DNA of 64,000 nt from G965203045 sp965203045 (lineage in GTDB: Bacteria > Pseudomonadota > Gammaproteobacteria > PS1 > Pseudothioglobaceae): contig OZ241850.1 of the NCBI GenBank assembly GCA_965203045.1, positions 682,001 to 746,000 on the forward strand, read 5' to 3'. The translations under genes were made by a program, and so were the position numbers. Positions within the stretch are counted from its first letter, which is position 1, and each line of letters starts with the position of its first letter. Shown here one piece after another: positions 35,224 through 43,913 of this stretch. The notes beneath the pieces are model-generated. The model did no database searches. It saw nothing but the letters and a program-made list of their open reading frames with translations, and had not been told where the DNA came from.

Positions 35224-37170
35224 TTAAAAAATCAAATTCATCATAATTAACATTACTAACAAAAATAATACAGTCATAATGCCGCCAGCACGCACAAAAT
35301 CATAAACACGATAATTCCCTGGTCCCATAATTAGTGCATTTACTTGATGAGTAGGGATTAAAAATGAGTTGGAGGTAGCAATAGCAACAGTTAGGGCAAA
35401 TACCGCGGGTGAAGCGCCAACTTGAATAGCAATATTTACAGCTAGTGGCACTAATAATACCGTTGCGCCAACATTTGACATCACCAAGGTAAAACTAGTT
35501 GCAAGCACAGCAATAGCCGCTTGAATTACCCAAACAGGCATATCGCCAACAATATTTACCGTTTGTTCTGCAATCCACTTTGCAGCACCGGACAATTCAA
35601 CAGCTAAGCCCAGCGGTATCAAACTTGCCAACAAAAACACCGTCTTCCACGATACTGCCTTATATGCTTCGTCAATTTTGAGCACTCCCGATAGCACCAT
35701 TCCTACAGCACCAGTCAAAAGGGCAATAGATAAGCGAATATCGGTAAATAATACCAAAATCAAAGCAACAGCAAACCAGATACTTGCAAAACTTAATTTA
35801 TCAGCACGCACCTCCTCTTGTGATGGATAATCCGAGGCAATCAAAAAATCCTTATTTTTTTGCATTCTAGCTAAATCGGTCCAACTAGTATAAACAATCA
35901 AAGTATCGCCAGTTTGCATAGCAATATCGCGAATACCCTCGCCCTCACCCATTGTTTTACCATTACGGTGATAAGCAACTATTGCCATACCATGAGTTTT
36001 ACGAAACCATTGGTCACGCGCGCTCTTGCCAATAATACTTGCATTAGGCGCTACTACTAGTTCTGCCATACCACTGGTAGCACTAGAAAACAACTCAGAA
36101 AAAATATTAATGGCATTAGCAAGCTTTAAACCAAACTCATTAACAAAAGCATCAATATTACTTTTCGCCGCTAGCACACCTAAAACCATACCTTCTTTAA
36201 ATATAACCTCGCGAGAAATAGTATTAGACCCAATAATAGCATTACCGCCTAGATGCTTAACCGCAACAACACGAATAGAATGGGCAACCTCGATATCATA
36301 TAAATTTTTATCAATCAATGAACTACCAGCAGGCACACTAATTTCAAATAAATCATAATAAAGTCCATAAGTTTTCTGAAAATAACGCATTGCGGAATCG
36401 GTAGTCTCAGTATTGGCTTTATATTGCGGTAGCACCAAATTACCAGCGACAACAAAATACAAAATACCAACCCCTACTAGCGCTAAACCAATAGGTGTTA
36501 CCGCAAACAAGTCCCAAGTTTGCATTTGCTCATTGGTCGGTAGTGCTTGATTGGATGCTAGAATTAAATCGTTGAGTAAAATAAGCGGACTAGAACCAAC
36601 CATAGTAATTGTCCCACCTAAAATAGCGGTAAAGCCCATTGGCATCAAAAGACGTGACATCGGCAGTCCGGAACGGGCCGAAATTCTACTAATAACCGGA
36701 ATAAACAAAGCAGCAGCGCCCACATTCTGCATAAAAGAGGAAATCACACTCACAGTGCCAGAAACAATAGGAATAATGCGCCTCTCTGATGCCCCCCCAA
36801 CTTTTAAAATAGATTTAGCAACGCGAGTCATCAACCCAGTTTTATCCAATCCAGCACCAATAATCATCACTGCAATAATAGAAAAAACTGCATTTGATGC
36901 AAAGCCACTAAATAATTGCTGTTCATCCACTAAGGCGCTATCAATACCAAGCAATAATTGCAACAGTGGTAAATTAGTGAGTCCCAAAAGTACCAAAATA
37001 CTCACCGCCGCAACATCAATCTCAACTACCTCAAAAGCAAATAAATATACTGTTAATAATAAAATAGCAACCACCCATGTAATCTCTACTGAAGGGGCAA
37101 TACTTGCTACAAAAAGCCCAAACAGCATAAACGCTATTCCGGCAATTACTTTTTTAAAATTAAAAGGCAT
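35224..37170 (-). CDS. SLC13/DASS-family transporter with two TrkA-C domains
   Basis: This 648-residue membrane protein has two halves of transmembrane helices (about 8-250 and 455-648) around two RCK/TrkA_C domains (about 270-355 and 370-445: SFRQWF-like ARDQWFRKTHGMAIVAYHR, then DIAMQTGDTLIVYTSW). Signature regions include FMQNVGAAALFIPVISR and the C-terminal SNSFLIPTHQVNALIMGPG. Such proteins carry sodium-coupled carboxylates or sulfate; the substrate cannot be read from sequence. It has no partner genes and ends a co-directional run. Confidence 0.85.
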   Translation of the reverse strand: MPFNFKKVIAGIAFMLFGLFVASIAPSVEITWVVAILLLTVYLFAFEVVEIDVAAVSILVLLGLTNLPLLQLLLGIDSALVDEQQLFSGFASNAVFSIIAVMIIGAGLDKTGLMTRVAKSILKVGGASERRIIPIVSGTVSVISSFMQNVGAAALFIPVISRISARSGLPMSRLLMPMGFTAILGGTITMVGSSPLILLNDLILASNQALPTNEQMQTWDLFAVTPIGLALVGVGILYFVVAGNLVLPQYKANTETTDSAMRYFQKTYGLYYDLFEISVPAGSSLIDKNLYDIEVAHSIRVVAVKHLGGNAIIGSNTISREVIFKEGMVLGVLAAKSNIDAFVNEFGLKLANAINIFSELFSSATSGMAELVVAPNASIIGKSARDQWFRKTHGMAIVAYHRNGKTMGEGEGIRDIAMQTGDTLIVYTSWTDLARMQKNKDFLIASDYPSQEEVRADKLSFASIWFAVALILVLFTDIRLSIALLTGAVGMVLSGVLKIDEAYKAVSWKTVFLLASLIPLGLAVELSGAAKWIAEQTVNIVGDMPVWVIQAAIAVLATSFTLVMSNVGATVLLVPLAVNIAIQVGASPAVFALTVAIATSNSFLIPTHQVNALIMGPGNYRVYDFVRAGGIMTVLFLLVMLIMMNLIF

Positions 37171-37238
37171 AATACTTTTACAAAAAGCGGCTAATTATAC
37201 CATTTAAGCAGTCATTTAAGGCTTGCAATACGCTACAA

Positions 37239-37769
37239 CTAAACAGTTGGTAATCCTAGCCAAGACAGAGGTAATTCATTAAATTTATAATGACAATTTA
37301 CACTATGTATATAGTCCAAAACATCCTTATACGCTGGTTGTCTAAACCAATCATTTAAAACATAAACATACTCAACTTTAATATTCAATGATTGAACCAA
37401 TTTTAAATACTGTTTTCTTTTAAAATCACAGGTTTGTAATTTTTCGTCTACTGAACCAGCAACTTTCTGGTATTTAACCTCAATTATAAAGAGTGTCTCT
37501 CTAACTATAATAAGCAAAGCATCATCTGGTAAAAGTTTTTTAGATAATATGCTTTTATGGTCTATTTCATTTTCATCTAAAAACCTATAAAAATTATATT
37601 TCTTAAAACATCTTGCCACTACTTTATTATTAAACAATACATTATGCCCAACCACTTGTTTTACCACGTCATACCCTTTTATTCTCTTCAACAAAGTAAT
37701 TAAATCAACTTCCTTTTCAAAATTTAACCCCGTTAAAGTCATATTACCGCCTACCCCACCTTCTATCAT
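37239..37769 (-). CDS. Putative PD-(D/E)XK restriction endonuclease
   Basis: The 176-residue protein has a nuclease core: LLPDDALLIIVRETLFIIEVKYQ, with the Asp and a downstream E-x-K (about 82-100), then GSVDEKLQTCDFKRKQYLKL. That second block, which often coordinates the active site in type II enzymes that act on DNA, supports a restriction role. The start may be 37769 (GGA spaced seven bases) or 37742 (MTLTGLNFEKEV). It is the last gene of a cassette with a DNA methyltransferase, so I infer the cognate endonuclease. The cassette looks richer in A+T than its neighbours. Confidence 0.7.
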   Translation of the reverse strand: MIEGGVGGNMTLTGLNFEKEVDLITLLKRIKGYDVVKQVVGHNVLFNNKVVARCFKKYNFYRFLDENEIDHKSILSKKLLPDDALLIIVRETLFIIEVKYQKVAGSVDEKLQTCDFKRKQYLKLVQSLNIKVEYVYVLNDWFRQPAYKDVLDYIHSVNCHYKFNELPLSWLGLPTV

Positions 37770-37777
37770 AACAAATC

Positions 37778-38278
37778 CTACAAATCCTTAATTCCCCGCC
37801 AAAGCATGTTTCTACCAGATTTAGCCCAATAGGTAATGTCTTGTTCTATAAAAAACCATTTGCTCAATTTAAGTATTAATTCATGTTTATAATCAACAAA
37901 CCTCATATTACTTACATTTTCGCATTGAAATATTTTATAAATAGAGTCTATTAATAACCTATATTCACTACTGCTTATATTTTCTTTTTTATGTCTAATG
38001 TAATCCAATAAATCAACATGTTTAGGCGGTTTATCATTGCCATTCTTATATTTAAACAAATTTTCTGCAAGTATAACGAAATCGCACCCTTTATTTAAGT
38101 TAGCGGGTCTTTCTAAATACACCCTTTTACCATCAGACAAACGCTCTACAAAATACCTAAAACTCAAATCCTCATCTTCTTGAGACCATTTTTCTAATAA
38201 ATAATTTCTAATATCTCCTTTATTATTCAAATGGGAAACATCTAATTCTAACTCAACTCTATTATCACTTTTTATCAT
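37778..38278 (-). CDS. Restriction-modification cassette protein of unknown function
   Basis: This 166-residue protein overlaps the methyltransferase end by four bases (ATGA) and precedes the nuclease by eight bases. No known motif is visible. It has KRVYLERPANLNKGCDFVIL and an acidic/basic C-terminal half ending WFFIEQDITYWAKSGRNML. It could be a specificity or DNA-binding subunit, a second part of the endonuclease, or a regulator. It has no helix-turn-helix typical of controller proteins. Confidence 0.65.
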   Translation of the reverse strand: MIKSDNRVELELDVSHLNNKGDIRNYLLEKWSQEDEDLSFRYFVERLSDGKRVYLERPANLNKGCDFVILAENLFKYKNGNDKPPKHVDLLDYIRHKKENISSSEYRLLIDSIYKIFQCENVSNMRFVDYKHELILKLSKWFFIEQDITYWAKSGRNMLWRGIKDL

Positions 38279-39057
38279 AGCAAATGCTTAATTCTTGGTA
38301 TTGCTAAATTATCAAAATATTTTTTCTCCGAATCAAAACCTGCAAATCTGCGATTATGTTTTAATGCCGCAACACCAGTTGTAGCACTCCCACAAAATGG
38401 ATCCAGAATCAAATCGCCTTTATTACTTGAAGCAATAATAATTCTTTCTAATAGACTTTCCGGTTTTTGTGTTGGATGCTTGCCATATTTTTTTTCACCA
38501 TTCGCAGGAGTATTAATAACCCAAACACTACGCATTTGCTTATTAGGTTTTTTAATGAAATCTTTTGGGAAGTTACCGTTTTTTATTTTTGTATAGTTGA
38601 AAATATGCTTGGCTTTTTTATTTTGTTTAGCCCAAACCAAAGTTTCATGACTTGCAGTAAACATCCTACATGATAAGTTAGGTGAAGCATTAGGTTTTAA
38701 CCAAGATATATCACTAATAATGTGCCAACCTTGTTTTTGCAGAGCATAACCACAGGAATAAATAGAATGATAAGTACCTGAAATCCATATACTACCATTA
38801 GGCTTTAAAACCCTTTTACAAGCCTTTATCCACTGCATATGAAATTTAAAATCTTCTTCAACGCCCTGACTTTTATCCCATTTACCCTTATTAACACAAA
38901 CTCTTTTGCCTGCATGACAACTAAAACCGCCATTAGACAAATTATAAGGCGGGTCAGCAAAAATCATATCAACACTGCTATTAGGAGTTTGCTTTAACAG
39001 TTCTAAACTATCTCCTAAAAATAATTTTATTGACTTATCTTTAAAATATGGTGTCAT
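38275..39057 (-). CDS. DpnA-like DNA adenine methyltransferase (beta class)
   Basis: This 260-residue methyltransferase has motif IV DPPY at 35-38 (MIFADPPYNLSNGG) near the start and the SAM motif DPFCGSATTG at 219-228 near the end, the order of the beta class. SNGG after DPPY, VNKGKWDK, SGTYHSIYSCGYALQ, PNASPNLSCRMFTASHETLVWA and KHPTQKPESLLERII closely follow DpnA (M.DpnII-B), which methylates adenine in GATC. M.HinfI (GANTC) is a more distant cousin. It lies 31 bases after truA, so it may be read from the truA transcript. Confidence 0.9.
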   Translation of the reverse strand: MTPYFKDKSIKLFLGDSLELLKQTPNSSVDMIFADPPYNLSNGGFSCHAGKRVCVNKGKWDKSQGVEEDFKFHMQWIKACKRVLKPNGSIWISGTYHSIYSCGYALQKQGWHIISDISWLKPNASPNLSCRMFTASHETLVWAKQNKKAKHIFNYTKIKNGNFPKDFIKKPNKQMRSVWVINTPANGEKKYGKHPTQKPESLLERIIIASSNKGDLILDPFCGSATTGVAALKHNRRFAGFDSEKKYFDNLAIPRIKHLL

Positions 39058-39088
39058 AAATTTTTGCTTTCATCGGCGTATTATTATA

Positions 39089-39844
39089 TCACCTAGGCAA
39101 TAATTTGTGAGGATACCACACTTTAACAAAACACAAGCCTTTGGCGGGCATAGTCATCGCCGCTGTAGTGCGGTCTTTGCTACTAAGTACAATTTCAGTC
39201 CAGCTAACAGGCTTATCTCCATAACCGATTTTAACTAAAACACCAACCATATTACGCACCATACGGTGCAAAAAGGCATCAGCTTTGATATCAATAATAA
39301 TAATATTATTTGATTTACTAATATTTAAGTGTTTTACGGTTTTAATTGGAGTTTTTGCTTGACATTGACTATCGCGAAAAGCGGAAAAATCACGCTTGCC
39401 AACTAGTATATCAGCAGCGCTTTGCATTAAGTCAATATTTAACTTCCTTGGCAGCCAAACTTGATGTTGGTAATTGGTGGCGCTGCGGACTGGATGATTA
39501 TAAATACAATATTGATAACCTCTGGCAATTGCGCTAAAACGCGCATGAAAATCAGCGCTAACTTGTTTTACCCAATTAAAACTAATATCATCTGGCAAAT
39601 AGCGATTTGCGCCAATTAACCATGCCCTATCAGGACGCTGCCTGTGAGTATTAAAATGAATAACTTGCTCTCTAGCATGTACACCAGCATCAGTCCTACC
39701 AGCGCAAAAAACCCGCACACTATGTCCGGCAATGGTGGATAATGCTTGTTCAACACAAGATTGAATAGTGCGCACATTATCTGTTTGCATTTGCCAACCA
39801 TGAAAATTGCTGCCATCATAGGCAACACCGAGTGCTAATTTCAT
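39089..39844 (-). CDS. truA: tRNA pseudouridine(38-40) synthase
   Basis: TruA modifies positions 38-40 of many tRNAs. The start at 39844 gives MKLALGVAYDGSNFHGWQMQ, the family's usual beginning (251 residues); longer frames would run through birA. The catalytic Asp is in VFCAGRTDAGVHAREQVIHF, and FLHRMVRNMVGVLVKIGYG is conserved. Its ATG is one base from the birA ATG on the other strand. Downstream lies the restriction cassette rather than trpF or usg. Confidence 0.96.
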   Translation of the reverse strand: MKLALGVAYDGSNFHGWQMQTDNVRTIQSCVEQALSTIAGHSVRVFCAGRTDAGVHAREQVIHFNTHRQRPDRAWLIGANRYLPDDISFNWVKQVSADFHARFSAIARGYQYCIYNHPVRSATNYQHQVWLPRKLNIDLMQSAADILVGKRDFSAFRDSQCQAKTPIKTVKHLNISKSNNIIIIDIKADAFLHRMVRNMVGVLVKIGYGDKPVSWTEIVLSSKDRTTAAMTMPAKGLCFVKVWYPHKLLPR

Positions 39845-39845
39845 T

Positions 39846-40601
39846 ATGAAAAAATTTAAGCAACAACTACAACAAAAAATAAATAAACCCTGTATTTTAT
39901 CGTGTTTTGATAGTATTGACAGTAGCAACGATTTTCTGGCTAATCAAGCAGATACCGACTTAATTCATATCTGTGTTACTAATAAACAAACCCACGGCAA
40001 GGGCCAACACGGCAGGGTCTGGCAGTCAAATCATGATAGCTTATTGTTCTCTATCAAACATCAACTAAAAGACTGCGCAATCAGCGGCTTGAGTTTAATG
40101 GTGGGAATATCTATCACTAAAGCATTACAAAAATTTTCTACCAAGTCGCTAATGGTTAAATGGCCGAATGATATTTATGTAGATGGTGCTAAATTAGGTG
40201 GTATCTTGATTGAAAACCAAAACCAAAACCAGCAACATAAAATAATCATTGGAGTTGGTATTAACATCAAATTGCCTGCAAGATTTAATCTAGACAACCT
40301 TGCTATTGATTGGCATAGCGTTCAAAACAAACCCCTAACAAAACTCACTTTGTTAGCGCTATTAATTAATCAAATTTTGGCGGACCTAGATTTATTTGCT
40401 ACCCAAGGAATAATACCGTTTTTTACAGATTGGCATAGAGTGAATTACCTAAACCAAGCTAACATTACCTTAAATAACCACCAAACTTATCAAGTAGTAG
40501 GCATTGATTTAGATGGAGCGCTTTTGCTAAAAAGCACCCAGAATAAAATTAAAAAAATTTACCATTCCAACCAAATTACCGGTATTAAACTAGACAATTA
40601 G
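39846..40601 (+). CDS. birA: Biotin protein ligase (catalytic domain only)
   Basis: BirA attaches biotin to acetyl-CoA carboxylase carrier protein. The 251-residue protein begins directly with the ligase domain: FDSIDSSNDFLANQ, then THGKGQHGRVWQSN with the biotinyl-AMP loop, the Lys segment VKWPNDIYVDGAKLGGILIEN, and IIGVGINIK. The N-terminal helix-turn-helix of E. coli BirA is absent, so it should not repress transcription. The C-terminal SH3-like domain (about 205-251) is present. Convergent with a small secreted-protein gene. Confidence 0.94.
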   Translation: MKKFKQQLQQKINKPCILSCFDSIDSSNDFLANQADTDLIHICVTNKQTHGKGQHGRVWQSNHDSLLFSIKHQLKDCAISGLSLMVGISITKALQKFSTKSLMVKWPNDIYVDGAKLGGILIENQNQNQQHKIIIGVGINIKLPARFNLDNLAIDWHSVQNKPLTKLTLLALLINQILADLDLFATQGIIPFFTDWHRVNYLNQANITLNNHQTYQVVGIDLDGALLLKSTQNKIKKIYHSNQITGIKLDN

Positions 40602-40615
40602 CCATAAAAGAGAGG

Positions 40616-40879
40616 TTATTTCGCCTTGCTTGGCTTTTCGTCAAAACCTTCTATAAAAGTTTTACTAATTTTGATTTCTTGCACACGCTCATCACAAGAA
40701 CCATGTTCCTCAACCCTAGTAATAATAAGTTCAACACACTCAGTAACGTCAGCGCACTGCCAAGTAATTTTTGATAATTGTGAATCGCCAAGAGTGACAG
40801 TTAATAAAGCTCCTGCGTGAATATAATTTAAACCCAGCAACATAATAGTAGCTAGCGTAATATTTCTAATTATTTTCAT
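40616..40879 (-). CDS. Small secreted protein with two or more cysteines, unknown function
   Basis: I do not recognise this 87-residue protein. It has a signal peptide (about 1-22, ending IHA). The mature part has three cysteines (WQCADVTECVELI and HGSCDERVQ), and charged ends. A strong RBS (AGGAGG, five bases before ATG) precedes it. The upstream region is very A+T rich. It is a single-gene unit convergent with birA and divergent from recO. Confidence 0.6.
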   Translation of the reverse strand: MKIIRNITLATIMLLGLNYIHAGALLTVTLGDSQLSKITWQCADVTECVELIITRVEEHGSCDERVQEIKISKTFIEGFDEKPSKAK

Positions 40880-40884
40880 AAATA

Positions 40885-40960
40885 CCTCCTAATATATAAT
40901 TATATTATTATATATTAATGTATATTAATTAACACTTTTTCAAGTATTTTTCTATTAAGA
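40885..40960 (-). promoter_or_regulatory. Strong RBS and A+T-rich promoter region of the small secreted protein
   Basis: AGGAGG is at 40890-40885 on the minus strand. Upstream, 40891-40930 is almost entirely A and T with several overlapping TATATTAAT-like repeats and palindromes, and further up TTGAAA (near 40943) could serve as a -35. The exact -10 cannot be chosen because several TATA-like hexamers overlap. Confidence 0.4.
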
Positions 40961-41021
40961 GGTATAATTAAGTTTTAACCAATATTAAAACACTATTAAG
41001 TCTTACAATCACCAGGCCTAC

Positions 41022-41687
41022 TTGCTACATAAACGTCCATTTAGCGGCGACGGGTTGTTGTTAGATTTTATTACCAAAGATTTAGGACTTGTGCGCTGTA
41101 TTAGTAAATATGCACGTAAAAGCAGAACAAACCTGCAAATGCTTATACAACTAACAATCAATATAAGGGGTAATAGTGATTTAAAAACACTAATTAATTT
41201 TCAAATCAATGATAATGTGCGCACCTTTGGCGGCGGTCAGTTAATACTTGCTAGTTATATCAACGAATTACTACTAAAAACTCTAACCCCACTTGAATCC
41301 CAGCCCGATATTTTTAACGCCTATAACAAATTCCTCCACCAATTAACAATTAGTAAACATAAATTAGAGAGATACTGGTTATTGCGACTATTTGAAAAAC
41401 AATTATTGGTCCAATTAGGTTTTGGCTTAAATTATCAATACGATAGCAGCGGTTGCGAAATCTTACCAACACAACACTATCATTATCAATCTCAATTAGG
41501 CTTTATTTGCTCTAATAACGGCGATTTATCAGGCACATTATTATTAAAGCTAGCTAGCAATAACCCCACCGATATTCCCAGTGAACAGGATTTAAGAATG
41601 GCAAGACTGCTACTAAACGCTCAACTACAACCGCACTTAGGATATAAAAAATTAAAAACCAAAATGCTATTTTTTAGAAATCCTTAA
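41022..41687 (+). CDS. recO: DNA repair protein RecO, start uncertain
   Basis: RecO helps load RecA at gaps with RecR. From TTG at 41022 the frame gives 221 residues: HKRPFSGDGLLLDFITKDLG, YINELLLKTL, and LRLFEKQLLVQLGFGLNYQY are in the family pattern. The zinc cysteines of some RecO proteins are absent. In-frame codons just upstream read YNHQAYL before LHKRP, matching the family's first strand. The only start in that stretch would be ATT at 40995, a rare codon. So the true start is either that ATT or the TTG; there is no ATG or GTG between the preceding stop and 41022. Confidence 0.85.
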   Translation: MLHKRPFSGDGLLLDFITKDLGLVRCISKYARKSRTNLQMLIQLTINIRGNSDLKTLINFQINDNVRTFGGGQLILASYINELLLKTLTPLESQPDIFNAYNKFLHQLTISKHKLERYWLLRLFEKQLLVQLGFGLNYQYDSSGCEILPTQHYHYQSQLGFICSNNGDLSGTLLLKLASNNPTDIPSEQDLRMARLLLNAQLQPHLGYKKLKTKMLFFRNP

Positions 41688-41699
41688 AATAAGCTGCTA

Positions 41700-42395
41700 T
41701 TATACTTTTTCATAAACACATAAATAATTAACACTAACATCGGCGCTAAGTTTGTATTGTTTGTTTAATGGATTATAAGTCATACCTGTTATATCTAATA
41801 GGTTTAATTGCTGCTTTCTTGCAGCAATATCTAATTCACTTGGGGTAATAAATTTCCTATAATTATGTGTGCCTTTAGGTAGCAAATTTAGCACATATTC
41901 GGCTCCGATAATAGCAAATAAGTAAGCTTTTAAATTTCGATTAATGGTGGAGAAAAATATTTTACCGCTGGGTTTTACCATAACAGTACAAGAAGCAATT
42001 ATAGAGCTAATATCAGGCACATGTTCTAACATTTCCAAACAAGTAATAACATCATATTTGGCAGCATCAGTTTTAGCTAAGTCCTCAGCACTAATTGCCT
42101 CATAATCAACTATTACATTACTTTCTAACTGGTGCGATTTTGCAACACCAAGCGCAGCCTCTCCTAAATCAATACCTTTAACCTTAGCGCCTTTTTTTAC
42201 CATTGCCTCCGATAAAATGCCACCGCCGCAACCAACATCAAGAACAGTTTTACCGCTTAGACCACCACAATTAGTATTAATATAGTCAAGCCTTAGCGGA
42301 TTAATGTCGTGCAATGGTTTAAACTCGCTATTTTTATCCCACCAACGACTGGCTAATTTATTGAATTTATCAATTTCAACGTGGTCAACATTCAT
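41700..42395 (-). CDS. ubiG: Ubiquinone biosynthesis O-methyltransferase
   Basis: UbiG performs the two O-methylations of ubiquinone synthesis. The 231-residue protein begins with DKFNKLASRWWDKNSEFKPL, has SAM motif VLDVGCGGGILSEAM, the GIDLGEAALGVAK Asp, CLEMLEHVPD and FFSTINRNLKAYLFAIIGAEYVL, all typical. Its ATG overlaps the bcp gene end by four bases. It is convergent with recO across 12 bases. UbiA is at 19.3 kb, so quinone genes are scattered. Confidence 0.96.
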   Translation of the reverse strand: MNVDHVEIDKFNKLASRWWDKNSEFKPLHDINPLRLDYINTNCGGLSGKTVLDVGCGGGILSEAMVKKGAKVKGIDLGEAALGVAKSHQLESNVIVDYEAISAEDLAKTDAAKYDVITCLEMLEHVPDISSIIASCTVMVKPSGKIFFSTINRNLKAYLFAIIGAEYVLNLLPKGTHNYRKFITPSELDIAARKQQLNLLDITGMTYNPLNKQYKLSADVSVNYLCVYEKV

Positions 42396-42832
42396 AACTG
42401 TTGCACAAAGTCTAGCACCTCCTGGGCGTGTCCATTAACTTTAACATTATCCCAGCTCCTTAAAACCTCACCCTCAGGACTAATAACAAAAGTGGAGCGC
42501 ACAATTCCCATATATTCTTTGCCGTAGAGTTTTTTTGGTTTAATAACATCAAACAACTGGCATAATTTTTCCTCGCCATCACTAATTAAGTCAAAACTAA
42601 AATTTTGTTTATCTTTAAACTTTTCGTGGCTTTTTAAACTATCGCGAGAAACACCATAAATAACAGTATTAAGCGTATTGAATTGCTTATTGAAAGCAGA
42701 AAAGTCCAAGCCCTCTTGGGTGCAGCCTGGTGTAGCATCCCTAGGATAAAAATATAGCACTATATTTTTTTCTTTATCAGGAATAGCAACTTGCTTATTG
42801 CTTGTTGCTGGATAAGTATTTGTTTTAATCAT
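42392..42832 (-). CDS. bcp: Thioredoxin-dependent peroxiredoxin Bcp/PrxQ
   Basis: PrxQ reduces peroxides with thioredoxin. The 146-residue protein has the peroxidatic Cys in YFYPRDATPGCTQEG (C37). The resolving Cys five residues later (as in E. coli, C50) is absent, so it should act as a one-Cys enzyme or use another partner. The Arg in GIVRSTFVI is present. It starts 13 bases after the two-domain thioredoxin gene, which may be functionally linked. Confidence 0.93.
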   Translation of the reverse strand: MIKTNTYPATSNKQVAIPDKEKNIVLYFYPRDATPGCTQEGLDFSAFNKQFNTLNTVIYGVSRDSLKSHEKFKDKQNFSFDLISDGEEKLCQLFDVIKPKKLYGKEYMGIVRSTFVISPEGEVLRSWDNVKVNGHAQEVLDFVQQL

Positions 42833-42845
42833 AATTTAACTCCTA

Positions 42846-43892
42846 TTATTGCCAAATGTTAACATCTTTACCACTATCTCTAATGCTTTGTGCGCGATGT
42901 TCAATATAATGCTGAAAGCTAGGGAATTTTTTAAACCCATCATCTAATACATAATGCAACACTGATTGAAAGTGAAAACTTTTTAGATAAGCGTCTTTAC
43001 GGATAATTTCATTCCCAACTTCATCGAAAAACACCATTGCCGGCAGGTCGGTAAGCGCTAAATCAGCATACCAATTTCGTATGTTCTTGCGTTTGGAATT
43101 AGGGGTAATAAGATTTTGTGTTTTATTCATATCTAACTGAACTACTTGCATTTGTGATAATAATTCAGCATTATAAGGCTCTAAAATAAACTGATTGTGA
43201 AATTCAGCACATTCCATACAAGCACTATTAGTAAAAATAACAGCCAATTTTTGCTGAGCTTCTAACTGACCAGAGCGTGATAGCACAAATGGAGGATTGT
43301 CAAAATAATCAGGTTGTTGAATAGCAATACTTGATAAAGGTTTGCGCTCAGTTAAACTAGCTTTATACTGGCTAAAATTAAGTTTTTTATAGGCGTTACT
43401 ACCAACATAATCCAAAATTTTATGCATTTTCTCCACTGATTGATAACCATTTAGGCGCAAAATAATGTTTGCATTTTCATCTAAAAACAATAAAGTAGGA
43501 GTAAATTGAACTTTCATTTTTTGCCCAAATTTCTTTTCGCTTAAAATATGTCCTTGCCAATCGGTAATTTCTCTATCACCCCACAAATTAATCTCAATAA
43601 CATCAAAATTGCTTCTTAGTTTTTTCAGTAAAGCTGAGTTAGTAAAATTATCTTCTATTAATTTAGCGCAATAAGGACAACCGTCTTGGTGAAAATAAAT
43701 CATCACAAAACGATTAGCATCTTTAGCTTCTACAATATCATCACTAAATTCAAGAAAGCTCTGCTTAAACCAAAACGGCATTGGCACTGTTTTTGCACCA
43801 TAAAACTTGCCCACTTCTACTTTTTTTTGCTTAGTGTAGGTAACACCGGCAACTAAAAGAAAGCTCAATAATAAAACTACTTTTTTTATCAT
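42846..43892 (-). CDS. Periplasmic protein with two thioredoxin-like domains (SoxW-like)
   Basis: I start it at the ATG at 43892 (MIKKVVLLLSFLL), giving about 348 residues with a signal peptide. Domain one (about 45-170) has YFHQDGCPYCAKLIEDNF and a cis-Pro in QFTPTLLFLDE. Domain two (about 205-330) has FTNSACMECAEFHNQF and LTDLPAMVFFDE. Both redox pairs are complete. CPYC-type periplasmic thioredoxins (SoxW) keep sulfur-oxidation or other secreted thiols reduced. No sox gene is in view, so the partner is unknown. Confidence 0.75.
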   Translation of the reverse strand: MIKKVVLLLSFLLVAGVTYTKQKKVEVGKFYGAKTVPMPFWFKQSFLEFSDDIVEAKDANRFVMIYFHQDGCPYCAKLIEDNFTNSALLKKLRSNFDVIEINLWGDREITDWQGHILSEKKFGQKMKVQFTPTLLFLDENANIILRLNGYQSVEKMHKILDYVGSNAYKKLNFSQYKASLTERKPLSSIAIQQPDYFDNPPFVLSRSGQLEAQQKLAVIFTNSACMECAEFHNQFILEPYNAELLSQMQVVQLDMNKTQNLITPNSKRKNIRNWYADLALTDLPAMVFFDEVGNEIIRKDAYLKSFHFQSVLHYVLDDGFKKFPSFQHYIEHRAQSIRDSGKDVNIWQ

Positions 43893-43913
43893 AACCACTA
43901 TTGTATACCTTTT

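Noticed and set aside
36551..37207. Long plus-strand frame of over 200 codons opposite the SLC13 transporter
   Set aside because: It lies antisense to a clear membrane-protein gene; hydrophobic helices often give Lys/Ile-rich open frames on the other strand.
37239..39057. Toxin-antitoxin system rather than restriction-modification
   Set aside because: The methyltransferase motifs are complete and the nuclease candidate has a PD-(D/E)XK pattern, so a restriction cassette explains the three genes better.
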